From NCBI GenBank assembly GCA_964501945.1, contig CAZCTY010000017.1, positions 1 to 20,724 on the forward strand: a DNA stretch of 20,724 nt, written 5' to 3'. Source of the stretch: 21-14-0-10-32-9 sp964501945. GTDB lineage: Archaea; Nanobdellota; Nanobdellia; Woesearchaeales; 21-14-0-10-32-9. Each line of letters opens with the position of its first letter. Position 1 is the first letter of the stretch. The position numbers and the translations under genes were made by a program. Of the stretch, positions 1-6,515 are shown piece after piece. The notes under the pieces were generated by a model. It was not told where the DNA came from. It saw nothing but the letters and a program-made list of their open reading frames with translations, and made no database searches.

Positions 1-13
1 TTATAACCGAAAG

Positions 14-23
14 TTATATATAG
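14..23 (+). promoter_or_regulatory. Possible TATA box of the recombinase gene
   Basis: TTATATATAG is preceded by a purine-containing stretch (CCGAAAG) resembling a BRE. Transcription would start near position 45, inside the dif-like site, giving a leader of about 40 nt. If so, recombinase bound to the site could repress its own promoter. Other AT-rich TATA candidates exist nearby, so the assignment is tentative. Confidence 0.35.
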
Positions 24-28
24 TAAAA

Positions 29-56
29 AGTTTCCATAATGTATATTACGGTAACT
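29..56. promoter_or_regulatory. dif-like Xer recombination site
   Basis: A 28-bp site with two 11-bp arms (AGTTTCCATAA and TTACGGTAACT) around a 6-bp centre TGTATA. The arms form an inverted repeat matching at 9 of 11 positions. Aligned by eye with the E. coli dif site as I remember it, 21 of 28 bases agree, including the uninterrupted run CATAATGTATATTA. It lies 28 nt before the start codon of the Xer-type recombinase, as difSL lies beside xerS in streptococci. Site function is inferred from sequence and position. The region is AT-rich and the core could also act as a TATA-like element. Confidence 0.6.
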
Positions 57-84
57 TTTTGGCTTGTTTTTGTCGTAATTTATC

Positions 85-894
85 ATGATTGGTGAGATTT
101 TGCAGGATTTATTAACTGAAATGAAGCTTCGGGGTATGAGTGCTTCTACTGTTGAGTCTTATATGAAATTCAATAAAAATTTTTTGGTATTTGTAAATAA
201 AAAACCTGGTGATGTTGATCTTCAAGATATTAAATTATATTTAGCTCATCTTGTCTCTGATTTAAATCTTGCTGCAAGAAGTGTGAATCTTGCTCGCGCC
301 GCTTTATTTTTTTATTATAATGATGTTTTGGAAAAAGGTTTTAATAAAGTTAAAACTCCGAAAATTAATGCGTCGCTTCCAGTTGTTTTATCAAAAAGCG
401 AGGTTAGTAAATTAATTGAGTGTGCTGGTTCTCGTAAAAGTCGTTTGATGTTAATGATGCTCTACTCATCAGGGCTTCGTGTCTCTGAGCTAGTTGGTAT
501 GCGTTGGAATGATTTGGAGCTTGGTGATCGTGTCGCTTGGGTTCGTGGTGGTAAAGGTCGTAAAGATCGCATGGTGATATTGTCTGATAAAATAGTTTCT
601 GAGTTATCTGATATTCGTGGAGCTGGTTTTGTTTTCCCTGGTCGAGATGGGCCTTTATCTGTTAAAAATGTGCAAAAAATTGTTCGCGTCGCGTCCAAAA
701 ATGCAGGGTTGAATAAAAAAGTCACACCTCATACATTAAGGCATAGTTTTGCAACTCATTTACTTGATGCTGGTACTGATATTCGTGTAATTCAAGAATT
801 GTTAGGGCATAGTAATCTTCAAACTACTCAAATTTATACGCATATTTCATCTGAGCAAAAGCGCAAGGTTAAAAGTCCTCTTGATTCTTTGTAA
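85..894 (+). CDS. xerA: Xer-type tyrosine recombinase (XerA-like)
   Basis: A 269-residue site-specific recombinase that would cut and rejoin DNA through a 3'-phosphotyrosine intermediate. The N-terminal SAM-like core-binding domain covers about residues 1-90 and the catalytic domain about 96-269. All catalytic residues are visible: Arg132 (GLRVSEL), Lys157 (GGKGRKDR), His216 and Arg219 (HTLRHSFATH), His242 (LLGHS) and Tyr251 (IYTH). Length and motif spacing match chromosomal XerA/XerC/XerD proteins rather than larger phage integrases. The ATG at 85 has no clear ribosome binding site. A dif-like site lies just upstream, so dimer resolution by a single-recombinase system is the likely job; an integrase from an integrated element is the alternative. 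It appears to be monocistronic. Confidence 0.93.
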   Translation: MIGEILQDLLTEMKLRGMSASTVESYMKFNKNFLVFVNKKPGDVDLQDIKLYLAHLVSDLNLAARSVNLARAALFFYYNDVLEKGFNKVKTPKINASLPVVLSKSEVSKLIECAGSRKSRLMLMMLYSSGLRVSELVGMRWNDLELGDRVAWVRGGKGRKDRMVILSDKIVSELSDIRGAGFVFPGRDGPLSVKNVQKIVRVASKNAGLNKKVTPHTLRHSFATHLLDAGTDIRVIQELLGHSNLQTTQIYTHISSEQKRKVKSPLDSL

Positions 895-950
895 TATTTT
901 TGTAATTTTTCCATTGGTTTTTTCATAAACACATTCAAGTAATTATTTTA

Positions 951-1066
951 GTTTTTGCTTAAATTTTTTAAACAATTGTCATTTTAATAAATTTCTGTTT
1001 TTGCTTAAAAGTTTTAGTTTTACATTTTTTGAATTGATTTTATAATTTTTTAGTTTTTGCTTAAAA
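951..1066. repeat. Three direct copies of GTTTTTGCTTAAA
   Basis: GTTTTTGCTTAAA occurs at 951-963, 997-1009 and 1053-1065; the last two extend by another A. Start-to-start spacing is 46 and 56 nt. An iteron-like protein-binding array is possible, but the high AT content makes short matches cheap. Confidence 0.5.
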
Positions 1067-1100
1067 CTTTTGATAATATTTATTTTTTAAAAATTTATTT

Positions 1101-1214
1101 ATTGGTTTTGCAATATAAATTAAAAATATTAGTTAATTTTCTCGTCTTTTTATATTGGGTTTACAATACAAAACAAATAGAAGTATTTTATTTATTGGAT
1201 TACCCATATTATTT
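1101..1214. repeat. Imperfect repeats with ATTG-N6-CAAT dyads
   Basis: Copies at 1101-1119 and 1154-1172 agree at 16 of 19 positions (ATTGGTTTTGCAATATAAA against ATTGGGTTTACAATACAAA). Each contains the dyad ATTG-N6-CAAT. A third, weaker copy starts at 1195 (ATTGGATTACCCAT). They follow the first repeat family directly, so the two may form one regulatory or replication-related region. Confidence 0.4.
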
Positions 1215-1291
1215 TATAAAGATTATTTTAAAGCAATTTTAAAATATTTAGGTTTTGATATATATTTTTAAACTTATTTTTTTGGGGTGTT

Positions 1292-1537
1292 TTATTTTAA
1301 AATTATTGTTTTTTTATTTGATTTTTTTCCTTTAATTATTTTTGCTTGTTTCTCTGTTATTTTTGATAAAAAGCGTTCTATTTCATCATTTGCTTTGTTA
1401 TTTTCTGCTCTCTTTGTAGTGTGTATTGTTATTTTATCTGTTATTATAATTTCGTTATTTTTTTGTTTTGTTTTAACTATTGCATCAAAGCTTTTTTTAT
1501 CTATTAATGCTTGTAGTTGCTTTTTTGATAGTGTCAT
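1292..1537 (-). CDS. Small lysine-rich hypothetical protein
   Basis: An 81-residue ORF starting at an ATG and rich in Lys, Ile and Asn. I recognise no family. The C-terminal part (EIERFLSKITEKQAKIIKG) looks helical and amphipathic. The composition resembles that of the genuine minus-strand genes here (A-ending codons), which weakly favours a real gene. It is flanked by a 15-bp direct repeat, TGTTTTATTTTAAAA, at 1289-1303 and 1552-1566; the left copy overlaps the end of the ORF. It lies head to head with the nucleotidyltransferase gene, with 80 nt between the start codons. It could equally be a chance ORF in AT-rich sequence. Confidence 0.4.
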   Translation of the reverse strand: MTLSKKQLQALIDKKSFDAIVKTKQKNNEIIITDKITIHTTKRAENNKANDEIERFLSKITEKQAKIIKGKKSNKKTIILK

Positions 1538-1582
1538 TTTATTTTATAAGATGTTTTATTTTAAAAGTATTATTATTTGAAT

Positions 1583-1594
1583 AAATATTTATAT
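1583..1594 (+). promoter_or_regulatory. TATA box of the nucleotidyltransferase gene
   Basis: AAATATTTATAT is centred about 28 nt before the ATG at 1618, the distance expected if transcription starts at or very close to the start codon. The transcript is therefore probably leaderless. Confidence 0.6.
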
Positions 1595-1617
1595 GAGTTG
1601 TTTTAATTTGTTTTTTT

Positions 1618-2346
1618 ATGAAAATAAAAACAGCAGTAGTTATCGCGGGCGGTTTAGGCACGAGGCTTAGACCTGTTACTCTAACAACGCCGAAGGCTTT
1701 AATTCCTATTCATGAGAGGACTTTAATTGAGCACGTTATTATGAAGGTTTTAGAGGCTGGTGTTGAGCGAGTTTATGTTAGTATTGGTTACATGGCGGAT
1801 AAAATTAAAGCGTATCTTAGTAATACCATGCTTGATTTTGATAAGGTTTTCATTGTAGAAGAAAATCCTCTTGGTACTGGTGGTTGGTTGAATCTTTTAA
1901 GTGATGAGCAAAAAAGTAGGGATTTTAGTGAAGATTTTATTGTTGTTAATGGGGATAATTTGTTTGATCTTAATTGGTCTAATTTGTTAAAAGTTCATCA
2001 TGAAAATGATTCTGTTATTACTATTGGTTTAACTAGTGTTGATAATGTTGAAGATTATGGCGTGGTTGATCTTGATGGTAATAAGATTAAAAAGTTTGTT
2101 GAGAAGCCTTCTCGTAGTGATGCGCCGTCTAATTTTATAAATTCTGGTTATTATGTTTTCTCTCCTAAAGTTTTTGATTTTGTTAAATTTTCTGGTAAAT
2201 TCATGCTTGAATCTGATTTGTTTCCGCGTGTTGCAAAAGAGGGTTTATTGCATGGTTATGTTGATGATGCTCAGTGGTTTGATACAGGTACAAAAGAAAA
2301 TTGGAGAGAAGCTGAGGAAAATTGGCGTGTTTTTGAGAAAAAATAG
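1618..2346 (+). CDS. Sugar-1-phosphate nucleotidyltransferase
   Basis: A 242-residue cytoplasmic enzyme of the RmlA/ManC-like family, which makes an NDP-sugar from a sugar-1-phosphate and an NTP. The nucleotide-binding signature GGLGTRLRPVT is at residues 11-21, with Arg16 and Lys26 (TTPKAL) in the expected positions. GDN at 112-114 supplies the metal-binding Asp, VEKP is at 161-164, NSGYYVF at 175-181, and Asp222 lies in WFDTGT. There is no C-terminal left-handed beta-helix, so it is the short, single-domain form. The sugar (glucose or mannose) and base (dTTP, UTP or GTP) cannot be told from sequence alone. Its product would feed glycan or glycolipid synthesis. It ends 5 nt from the end of the convergent gene. 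Confidence 0.9.
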   Translation: MKIKTAVVIAGGLGTRLRPVTLTTPKALIPIHERTLIEHVIMKVLEAGVERVYVSIGYMADKIKAYLSNTMLDFDKVFIVEENPLGTGGWLNLLSDEQKSRDFSEDFIVVNGDNLFDLNWSNLLKVHHENDSVITIGLTSVDNVEDYGVVDLDGNKIKKFVEKPSRSDAPSNFINSGYYVFSPKVFDFVKFSGKFMLESDLFPRVAKEGLLHGYVDDAQWFDTGTKENWREAEENWRVFEKK

Positions 2347-2360
2347 TTTTTTTATTTTTT
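2347..2360. terminator. T-run between convergent genes
   Basis: The T-rich run TTTTTTTATTTTTT follows the nucleotidyltransferase stop directly and continues into the 3' end of the convergent gene. Archaeal termination commonly uses such oligo-T tracts. It serves the plus-strand transcript; no matching T-run is seen for the minus strand. Confidence 0.4.
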
Positions 2361-3494
2361 ATCTTGTTCGTATTTTTCTCCTCTAATTAGTGCTTCTTCT
2401 GCTTTTTTTATCTCGCCGCCAATATCGAGCGCGTGGCTTAACAAGGATATTTTGTTTTCATCTATTATTTTTTTGTATATTTCTTTTGCACTTTCACCTT
2501 GTATTTCATTTAATATTTTGCCTTCTGGGTCTAGGTGCATTACTTTTATTAATTCGTTTTCTATTCTGATTATTAGTGTTCCGTGTGGGTCTTGGTCCCA
2601 TTTTTGAGTGTCTGGTATGCTGCCTACTAATTCGTATGCTGATTCGAGGTTTTTTTCATCTATATATGTCTCTAGGCTTATTACATTTAGCGAGTTAGTG
2701 TTTTCGTGGTTTATTGCAATTTCTTGTAGTGTGTTCCATGCATCTAGTTTTTTGTATATTCTTGAATCGTAGTATTTATTTGTTAATTTTGTGTCTGGTT
2801 TTATTTGTGTTTTTTTTGTTTTTCCTAAGAATTGTTTATCATTATTTGTTACTTGTTTTGCAATTAGTGTGGTATTCCAAACTTTTAGTTTTTTCTCATC
2901 CTCATTGTATACTCCAAATTTTAATATGAAATTTATTAGTCTTTTGTATGCTGTTGTAAAATCTAATCCTCTTGCTCTATATCCTGAAAAATCTGTTGGT
3001 AGTCTTCGTGGTGGTTCCAATTCGGGTAGTGGTAGTATGATGTTGTCTCCTTTTGATCCTTTTTTTTCAAATTTTAAATGTTTATTTAATTCATCAAAAT
3101 TTTTTATATGTGTTAAATCTTTAAAGTTTATTCTTTCTTTGAGTAAGTCTATATGTTCTTTTTTAATATTTTTATCTAGGTAGGTTTGTGTGCCTATGAT
3201 TTTTCCATTCTCTTTAACTCCTCTTGTAAATAATGCTCTTATTACATCTCCTGATCCGTTTAAATCTATGCCTGTCATTACTAGGTTTCGCAAGTTATTT
3301 TTTGCAAGCAGATTCCTAATTAGTATCATTACGCCGTAATCCTTAGAATATAATTGGCCTATAAAGCTATATAGTTCTGGGTTTATCTTCTCTATTATTC
3401 GCTCTTTCTTTGTCCAAAGGCAAAGTATTCCTGTTTCTGATTCTTCACAGCTTAAGTAGACATTGTCTGAAAAATATATTGGCCATTTATTCAT
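2352..3494 (-). CDS. MtrA-like/DUF4346 protein, possible thymidylate synthase-related
   Basis: A 380-residue protein with three regions. About residues 40-130 resemble MtrA, the methyltransferase A subunit: FIGQLYSKDYGVMILIRNLL, then TGIDLNGSGDVIRAL and ENGKIIGTQ. A central region (about 155-215) contains PPRRLPTDFSGYRARG. The C-terminal 80 residues (HGTLIIRIE, then SLLSHALDIGGEIKKAEEAL and KYEQD) resemble DUF4346. From memory, relatives of this layout are often annotated as thymidylate synthase, but I see no Pro-Cys-His catalytic site, and the only cysteines are Cys16 and Cys25. The neighbouring dCMP deaminase, which would make dUMP, supports a pyrimidine link. I start it at the ATG at 3494, not the GTG at 3515, because a TATA box lies 26 nt upstream of the ATG. 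Confidence 0.6.
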   Translation of the reverse strand: MNKWPIYFSDNVYLSCEESETGILCLWTKKERIIEKINPELYSFIGQLYSKDYGVMILIRNLLAKNNLRNLVMTGIDLNGSGDVIRALFTRGVKENGKIIGTQTYLDKNIKKEHIDLLKERINFKDLTHIKNFDELNKHLKFEKKGSKGDNIILPLPELEPPRRLPTDFSGYRARGLDFTTAYKRLINFILKFGVYNEDEKKLKVWNTTLIAKQVTNNDKQFLGKTKKTQIKPDTKLTNKYYDSRIYKKLDAWNTLQEIAINHENTNSLNVISLETYIDEKNLESAYELVGSIPDTQKWDQDPHGTLIIRIENELIKVMHLDPEGKILNEIQGESAKEIYKKIIDENKISLLSHALDIGGEIKKAEEALIRGEKYEQDKK

Positions 3495-3515
3495 TTTTAT
3501 TGAGTAATTGTTCAC

Positions 3516-3530
3516 TTTATTTAAATATTG
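3516..3530 (-). promoter_or_regulatory. TATA box of the MtrA-like/DUF4346 gene
   Basis: The minus strand reads CAATATTTAAATAAA, centred about 28 nt before the ATG at 3494. This gives the gene its own promoter even though the deaminase gene lies just upstream on the same strand, and it decides the start codon. Confidence 0.6.
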
Positions 3531-3561
3531 GTGGGGTTTTAGAGAATTATTATTTATTTTT

Positions 3562-4557
3562 TTACTCGTATTCTAGGTTTTTATCTTCTTTTACTATGAG
3601 TTCTATTCCTGCTTTTTTTAGCATTTTTCTTGTCTCTTGTCCTGCGTGGTATTTATTTTGGCAAACTATTTTTTTTATGCCTACACTAATTATTTGTTTT
3701 GCGCATGAATAGCAAGGTTCCATTTTTATGTAAATTGTTGCTCCTTCAAGTCTTATTCCGTTTTTTGCTGCTTGTGCTATTGCGTTTTGTTCTGCGTGTG
3801 TTGTTCTTATACAGTGTTCTCTCTCAATTCCATCAGGATGTTTAGTTTTTATCATTAAATGACCTACATCGTCGCAGTGCGCGAGTCCTGGTGGCGATCC
3901 TACATATCCTGTTGCAAGGATGTGGTTATTTTTTGTAATCACCGCTCCGCATCTTCCTCTTCCGCATGTCGCTCTTTTTGCAACTGTTTCCATTATCTCA
4001 AAAAAGTATTCGTCCCATTTTGGTCTTTTGTGCTTTGTAATTTTTTCTATTTTTTTCTCGAGTGCTTTGAGTGTTGTATCGTTTTTTAGGATTATATTCG
4101 CTTTATTTTTTATCTCATCTAGATTTCTTTTCAAATTTTTTCCTTTTGATTCTATTCTCTCTATTTTTTGGAATTCTCTAAATGTTATTGGGTCTTTTTC
4201 TCGCTCTCTTTTTTTAATTCTCTCAAATCTTATTTTTTGAGGTGCATCTACAAAAATTATTTTTATTCCTTTATTTTTCAAAAAATCAACTTCTTCTGTT
4301 CGTCCTATTGATGTTAGTACGCATCTTGTGTTATTTATTTTAGAATATGCTCTCTCGGCGAGGATTGCGCCGCCTTGTTCTGCTCTAATCTTGGCTCCTA
4401 AGTCCATTAGGTTTTCTCTTGTAACTTCTTTTTTTTGTCGTTTAAGATCTTCTCTTAATAAGTCTGAGAGTGATATGTGTTGGTATCCTTTTTTTAGCAG
4501 ATATTCTGCGACTGTGTCTTTTCCTGAACCTAGTTTTCCAGTAATTCCAAGTATCAT
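3562..4557 (-). CDS. P-loop kinase - dCMP deaminase fusion
   Basis: A 331-residue two-domain protein. Residues 1-175 form a P-loop kinase-like domain with Walker A GKLGSGKDT at 7-15 and an ISLSDLLRED segment like nucleotide or dephospho-CoA kinases. Residues 180-331 form a zinc-dependent deoxycytidylate deaminase domain. Its zinc ligands are His254 in HAEQ (with catalytic Glu256) and Cys282 and Cys285 in EPCYSC. The deaminase would convert dCMP to dUMP, the precursor of dTMP; the kinase substrate is unknown, although a (d)CMP-like nucleotide would fit. The start is the ATG at 4557, not the in-frame TTG at 4578, because a TATA box at 4579-4588 places the transcription start at the ATG. It lies 67 nt upstream of the MtrA-like/DUF4346 gene. 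Confidence 0.88.
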   Translation of the reverse strand: MILGITGKLGSGKDTVAEYLLKKGYQHISLSDLLREDLKRQKKEVTRENLMDLGAKIRAEQGGAILAERAYSKINNTRCVLTSIGRTEEVDFLKNKGIKIIFVDAPQKIRFERIKKREREKDPITFREFQKIERIESKGKNLKRNLDEIKNKANIILKNDTTLKALEKKIEKITKHKRPKWDEYFFEIMETVAKRATCGRGRCGAVITKNNHILATGYVGSPPGLAHCDDVGHLMIKTKHPDGIEREHCIRTTHAEQNAIAQAAKNGIRLEGATIYIKMEPCYSCAKQIISVGIKKIVCQNKYHAGQETRKMLKKAGIELIVKEDKNLEYE

Positions 4558-4578
4558 AAAGGGTATAAACCAACACAA

Positions 4579-4588
4579 ATATTTAAAT
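4579..4588 (-). promoter_or_regulatory. TATA box of the kinase-deaminase gene
   Basis: The minus strand reads CATTTAAATAT, centred 26 nt before the ATG at 4557, which indicates a leaderless transcript. It is part of a divergent promoter region shared with the L44e gene. Confidence 0.65.
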
Positions 4589-4649
4589 GTTACTATTAAT
4601 TAGTAAAAACCAATGTTTCTTTTTTTTTCTGAGTTGTCATTTCCCAAAA

Positions 4650-4660
4650 GCTTTATAAAC
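4650..4660 (+). promoter_or_regulatory. BRE/TATA promoter of the L44e gene
   Basis: GCTTTATAAAC preceded by CCAAAA is a clear archaeal BRE/TATA pair. Its centre is 27 nt before the ATG at 4683, so the mRNA is probably leaderless. Confidence 0.7.
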
Positions 4661-4682
4661 CATTCATTATTTCTTTGCTTTC

Positions 4683-5000
4683 ATGAAGAAACCTAAAGCT
4701 ATGAAGAGATATTGTTCCAAGTGTAAAAAACATACTGAACACAAAGTCGCTGAGGCAAAAAGTAGGGGCAGGAGTAAAGCTAATCCTTTATCTAGGTTCG
4801 GTCTTAGGCGTTTATTAGATCGTGGTTTGAAGAGAGGTGCTGGGAATCAAGGTAAATTTTCAAAGCCTCCTATTAAAAGTTGGAAGCAGACTGGTAAGAA
4901 AACTACTAAAAAGACTGATTTAAGATTTACTTGTCCTGATTGTAAAAAAAGTAGTGTTCAAAGCTCTGGTTCTAGAACTAAGCGTCTTGAATTAATTTAA
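4683..5000 (+). CDS. rpl44e: Ribosomal protein L44e (eL42)
   Basis: A 105-residue protein of the large ribosomal subunit, specific to archaea and eukaryotes. Zinc-ligand pairs Cys11/Cys14 (RYCSKCKKHTEH) and Cys84/Cys87 (FTCPDCKK) bracket a very basic middle section rich in Lys and Arg. The C-terminus GSRTKRLELI is typical of the family. In many archaea L44e sits directly before S27e and aIF2-alpha; here S27e, aIF2-alpha and Nop10 lie about 5 kb away on the other strand, so the usual cluster is split. An oligo-T tract follows the stop codon. Confidence 0.95.
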   Translation: MKKPKAMKRYCSKCKKHTEHKVAEAKSRGRSKANPLSRFGLRRLLDRGLKRGAGNQGKFSKPPIKSWKQTGKKTTKKTDLRFTCPDCKKSSVQSSGSRTKRLELI

Positions 5001-5002
5001 AA

Positions 5003-5014
5003 TCTTTTTTTTCT
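5003..5014 (+). terminator. Oligo-T terminator after L44e
   Basis: TCTTTTTTTTCT lies directly after the L44e stop and before the next TATA box at 5022-5034, as expected of an archaeal oligo-T terminator. Confidence 0.5.
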
Positions 5015-5021
5015 TATAGTA

Positions 5022-5034
5022 ATATTTATAAATA
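5022..5034 (+). promoter_or_regulatory. TATA box upstream of the small zinc-ribbon gene
   Basis: ATATTTATAAATA would place the transcription start near 5055 and give a leader of roughly 58 nt to the GTG at 5113. A second TATA-like run, TTTATAAAA, lies at 5095-5103. Confidence 0.45.
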
Positions 5035-5112
5035 CTTATTGTTTTTATTATTTTATTGTATTTTTGAGAGGGTTAGAGCTTTCAAGAAGGATTGTTTATA
5101 AAAGGGGAAATA

Positions 5113-5298
5113 GTGATTTTAAAGACGTTGGAAGATCATATTGAGGAATTTTGTCCTAGTTGTAATTGTAAGCATGATTCTAATTGGCGTGCTGAATTTG
5201 AGCATTTTATGTGTTATAAGCGTTTAGATTGTTCTTCTTGTGGGTATGTTTTGTTTAAAAAGTTAGATTTTTCTTCTGATGGTTCTATTCTCGGATAA
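5113..5298 (+). CDS. Small zinc-ribbon protein
   Basis: A protein of about 61 residues with a likely treble-clef or zinc-ribbon fold: CPSC and CSSC pairs separated by about 22 residues, plus two further cysteines between the pairs. I know no specific family for it. The start is uncertain. GTG at 5113 is preceded by AAAAGGGG at a sensible ribosome-binding distance; TTG codons at 5092 and 5128 are also in frame, and no ATG is available before the cysteines. It lies between L44e and methionine aminopeptidase, so a translation-related role is possible but is only inferred from context. Confidence 0.65.
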   Translation: MILKTLEDHIEEFCPSCNCKHDSNWRAEFEHFMCYKRLDCSSCGYVLFKKLDFSSDGSILG

Positions 5299-5310
5299 AT
5301 TTTGAGGGCT

Positions 5311-5322
5311 AAAGCTTATAAA
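5311..5322 (+). promoter_or_regulatory. BRE/TATA promoter of the methionine aminopeptidase gene
   Basis: AAAGCTTATAAA is centred about 29 nt before the ATG at 5347, so the transcript starts at or next to that ATG. This decides against the in-frame TTG at 5326. Confidence 0.65.
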
Positions 5323-5346
5323 TGATTGTTTATTTTGGTGTTTTAT

Positions 5347-6231
5347 ATGGATGAGGGTGTATTATTAAAATATAGGGAGGCTGGGCGTATTGCTAATGCT
5401 GCTTTAAATCTTGGTAGAGAGCTTATTAAGCCTGGTCTTTGTATGCTTGATGCTGTAAATAAAATTGAAGAATTTATCTTTAATGAAGGTGGGTTTCCTG
5501 CTTTTCCTCCTCAGATTTCTTTAAATAGTGTTGCTGCTCATTTTTGTCCTGAGGAATCTTATATATTCAAAGAGGGTGATTTGGCAAAGCTTGATGTTGG
5601 TGTTAGTGTTGATGGTTATATTGCAGATAATGCTATGACTGTTGATCTTGGTGATAATAAAGCTTTAGTTGATGCTAGTAGGGAAGCTTTAAATGAGGCT
5701 TTAAAGCTTGTGAGGCCTGGTGTTAAGATTGGTGATATTGGGGCTAGGATTCAAGAAGTTATAACTAGCAGAGGTTTTAGTCCTGTTAGGAATCTTTCAG
5801 GTCATGGTCTTGCTAGATTTGAGGTTCATAGTAGTCCATCTATTCCTAATACTATTGTTGAGGGTGATGCTGTTTTAGAAGAGGGTATGGTTATTGCTAT
5901 TGAGCCTTTTGCGTCTAATGGTGCAGGTGTTGTTTATGAATCTGGGAAGGGTTCTATTTTTAGTTTAATTGCAAAGAAACCTTTGAGGCGGCCTGATTCT
6001 AGGAAGGTTTTAGCTGAGATTGAAAAATATAATGGTATGCCGTTCTCATCTACTGCTTTATTTAAGGTTTTTGGCAAGCCTAAGGTTTTATTTGCGCTTC
6101 GTGAGATGCGTCAGCTTGGCATGTTAAGGGAGCATCCTCCTTTGGTTGATAAAGATAAGGGCTTGGTAAGTCAAGCTGAGCATTCTGTTATTGTATTAGA
6201 TGAACCAATTGTGTATACGAGGTTTGATTGA
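5347..6231 (+). CDS. map: Type II methionine aminopeptidase
   Basis: A 294-residue cytoplasmic metalloprotease that removes the initiator methionine from nascent proteins. The five metal ligands are Asp83, Asp94, His153, Glu186 and Glu278, with the additional active-site histidines His65 and His161. Their spacing closely follows the Pyrococcus enzyme. The type II helical insertion (about residues 205-270, including ALFKVFGKPKVLFALREM) is present. I start it at the ATG at 5347 because the TATA box points to a leaderless transcript there. A small two-TM protein gene follows after 16 nt with its own ribosome binding site and is probably cotranscribed. Confidence 0.95.
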   Translation: MDEGVLLKYREAGRIANAALNLGRELIKPGLCMLDAVNKIEEFIFNEGGFPAFPPQISLNSVAAHFCPEESYIFKEGDLAKLDVGVSVDGYIADNAMTVDLGDNKALVDASREALNEALKLVRPGVKIGDIGARIQEVITSRGFSPVRNLSGHGLARFEVHSSPSIPNTIVEGDAVLEEGMVIAIEPFASNGAGVVYESGKGSIFSLIAKKPLRRPDSRKVLAEIEKYNGMPFSSTALFKVFGKPKVLFALREMRQLGMLREHPPLVDKDKGLVSQAEHSVIVLDEPIVYTRFD

Positions 6232-6234
6232 GTA

Positions 6235-6241
6235 GAGGTGA
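6235..6241 (+). promoter_or_regulatory. Ribosome binding site GAGGTGA
   Basis: GAGGTGA stands 6 nt before the ATG at 6248. The same motif precedes other genes that lack a leaderless start (lipoprotein at 7789, glutaredoxin at 20118), supporting a split between leaderless and Shine-Dalgarno initiation here. Confidence 0.6.
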
Positions 6242-6247
6242 TTTATT

Positions 6248-6463
6248 ATGGCTAAAGTTCAGGTTTTCAATATTGACAAGGATAGGAGTAGTATTATTCA
6301 TAAGCTTATTGGGGTTATTTTAATTATTGTTGGTATTTTTTTGCTCTTAGAGTATCTTGTTCATTTTTTAAAAATCACTGTTGCAATATTCTTGTTGCTT
6401 GGTGGTATTTTCTTTTTGGTTAAAGAGTCTCGTTTTAGGTGGTTTAGGTTTAGGCAGTTTTAA
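6248..6463 (+). CDS. Small two-TM membrane protein
   Basis: A 71-residue protein with two predicted hydrophobic helices (about residues 18-37 and 42-58) and an Arg-rich C-terminal tail (SRFRWFRFRQF) that should lie in the cytoplasm. The N-terminus before the first helix is charged. No known family is recognised. It follows the methionine aminopeptidase gene by 16 nt with a good GAGGTGA ribosome binding site, so expression is linked but function is not evident. A T-run after the stop may end the transcript. Confidence 0.75.
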   Translation: MAKVQVFNIDKDRSSIIHKLIGVILIIVGIFLLLEYLVHFLKITVAIFLLLGGIFFLVKESRFRWFRFRQF

Positions 6464-6483
6464 ATTTTTTTTATTCCCAAAAA

Positions 6484-6493
6484 TTTTTAAATA
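6484..6493 (+). promoter_or_regulatory. TATA box of the TFS-like gene
   Basis: TTTTTAAATA, preceded by CCCAAAAA as a possible BRE, is centred 27 nt before the ATG at 6516. This indicates a leaderless mRNA. Confidence 0.6.
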
Positions 6494-6515
6494 GTGGCTT
6501 TTTTTGTTTTCTATC

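Larger units (their letters stand above)
895..1291. other. AT-rich intergenic stretch with short repeats
   Basis: No convincing gene is seen. The sequence is strongly AT-rich and holds two families of short repeats, listed separately, at 951-1066 and 1101-1214. Plus-strand frames here can only start at TTG and encode low-complexity hydrophobic peptides. Confidence 0.6.

Noticed and set aside
951..1066. CRISPR array
   Set aside because: Repeats are only 13-14 nt, few, AT-rich and not followed by cas genes or regular unique spacers.
1057..1242. 61-codon plus-strand frame in the repeat region
   Set aside because: TTG start, no ribosome binding site, hydrophobic low-complexity peptide in very AT-rich DNA, overlapping both repeat families.
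5063..5091. GGTTAGAGC resembling part of a tRNA
   Set aside because: No matching acceptor, anticodon or T arms can be folded around it; it is more likely part of a leader.
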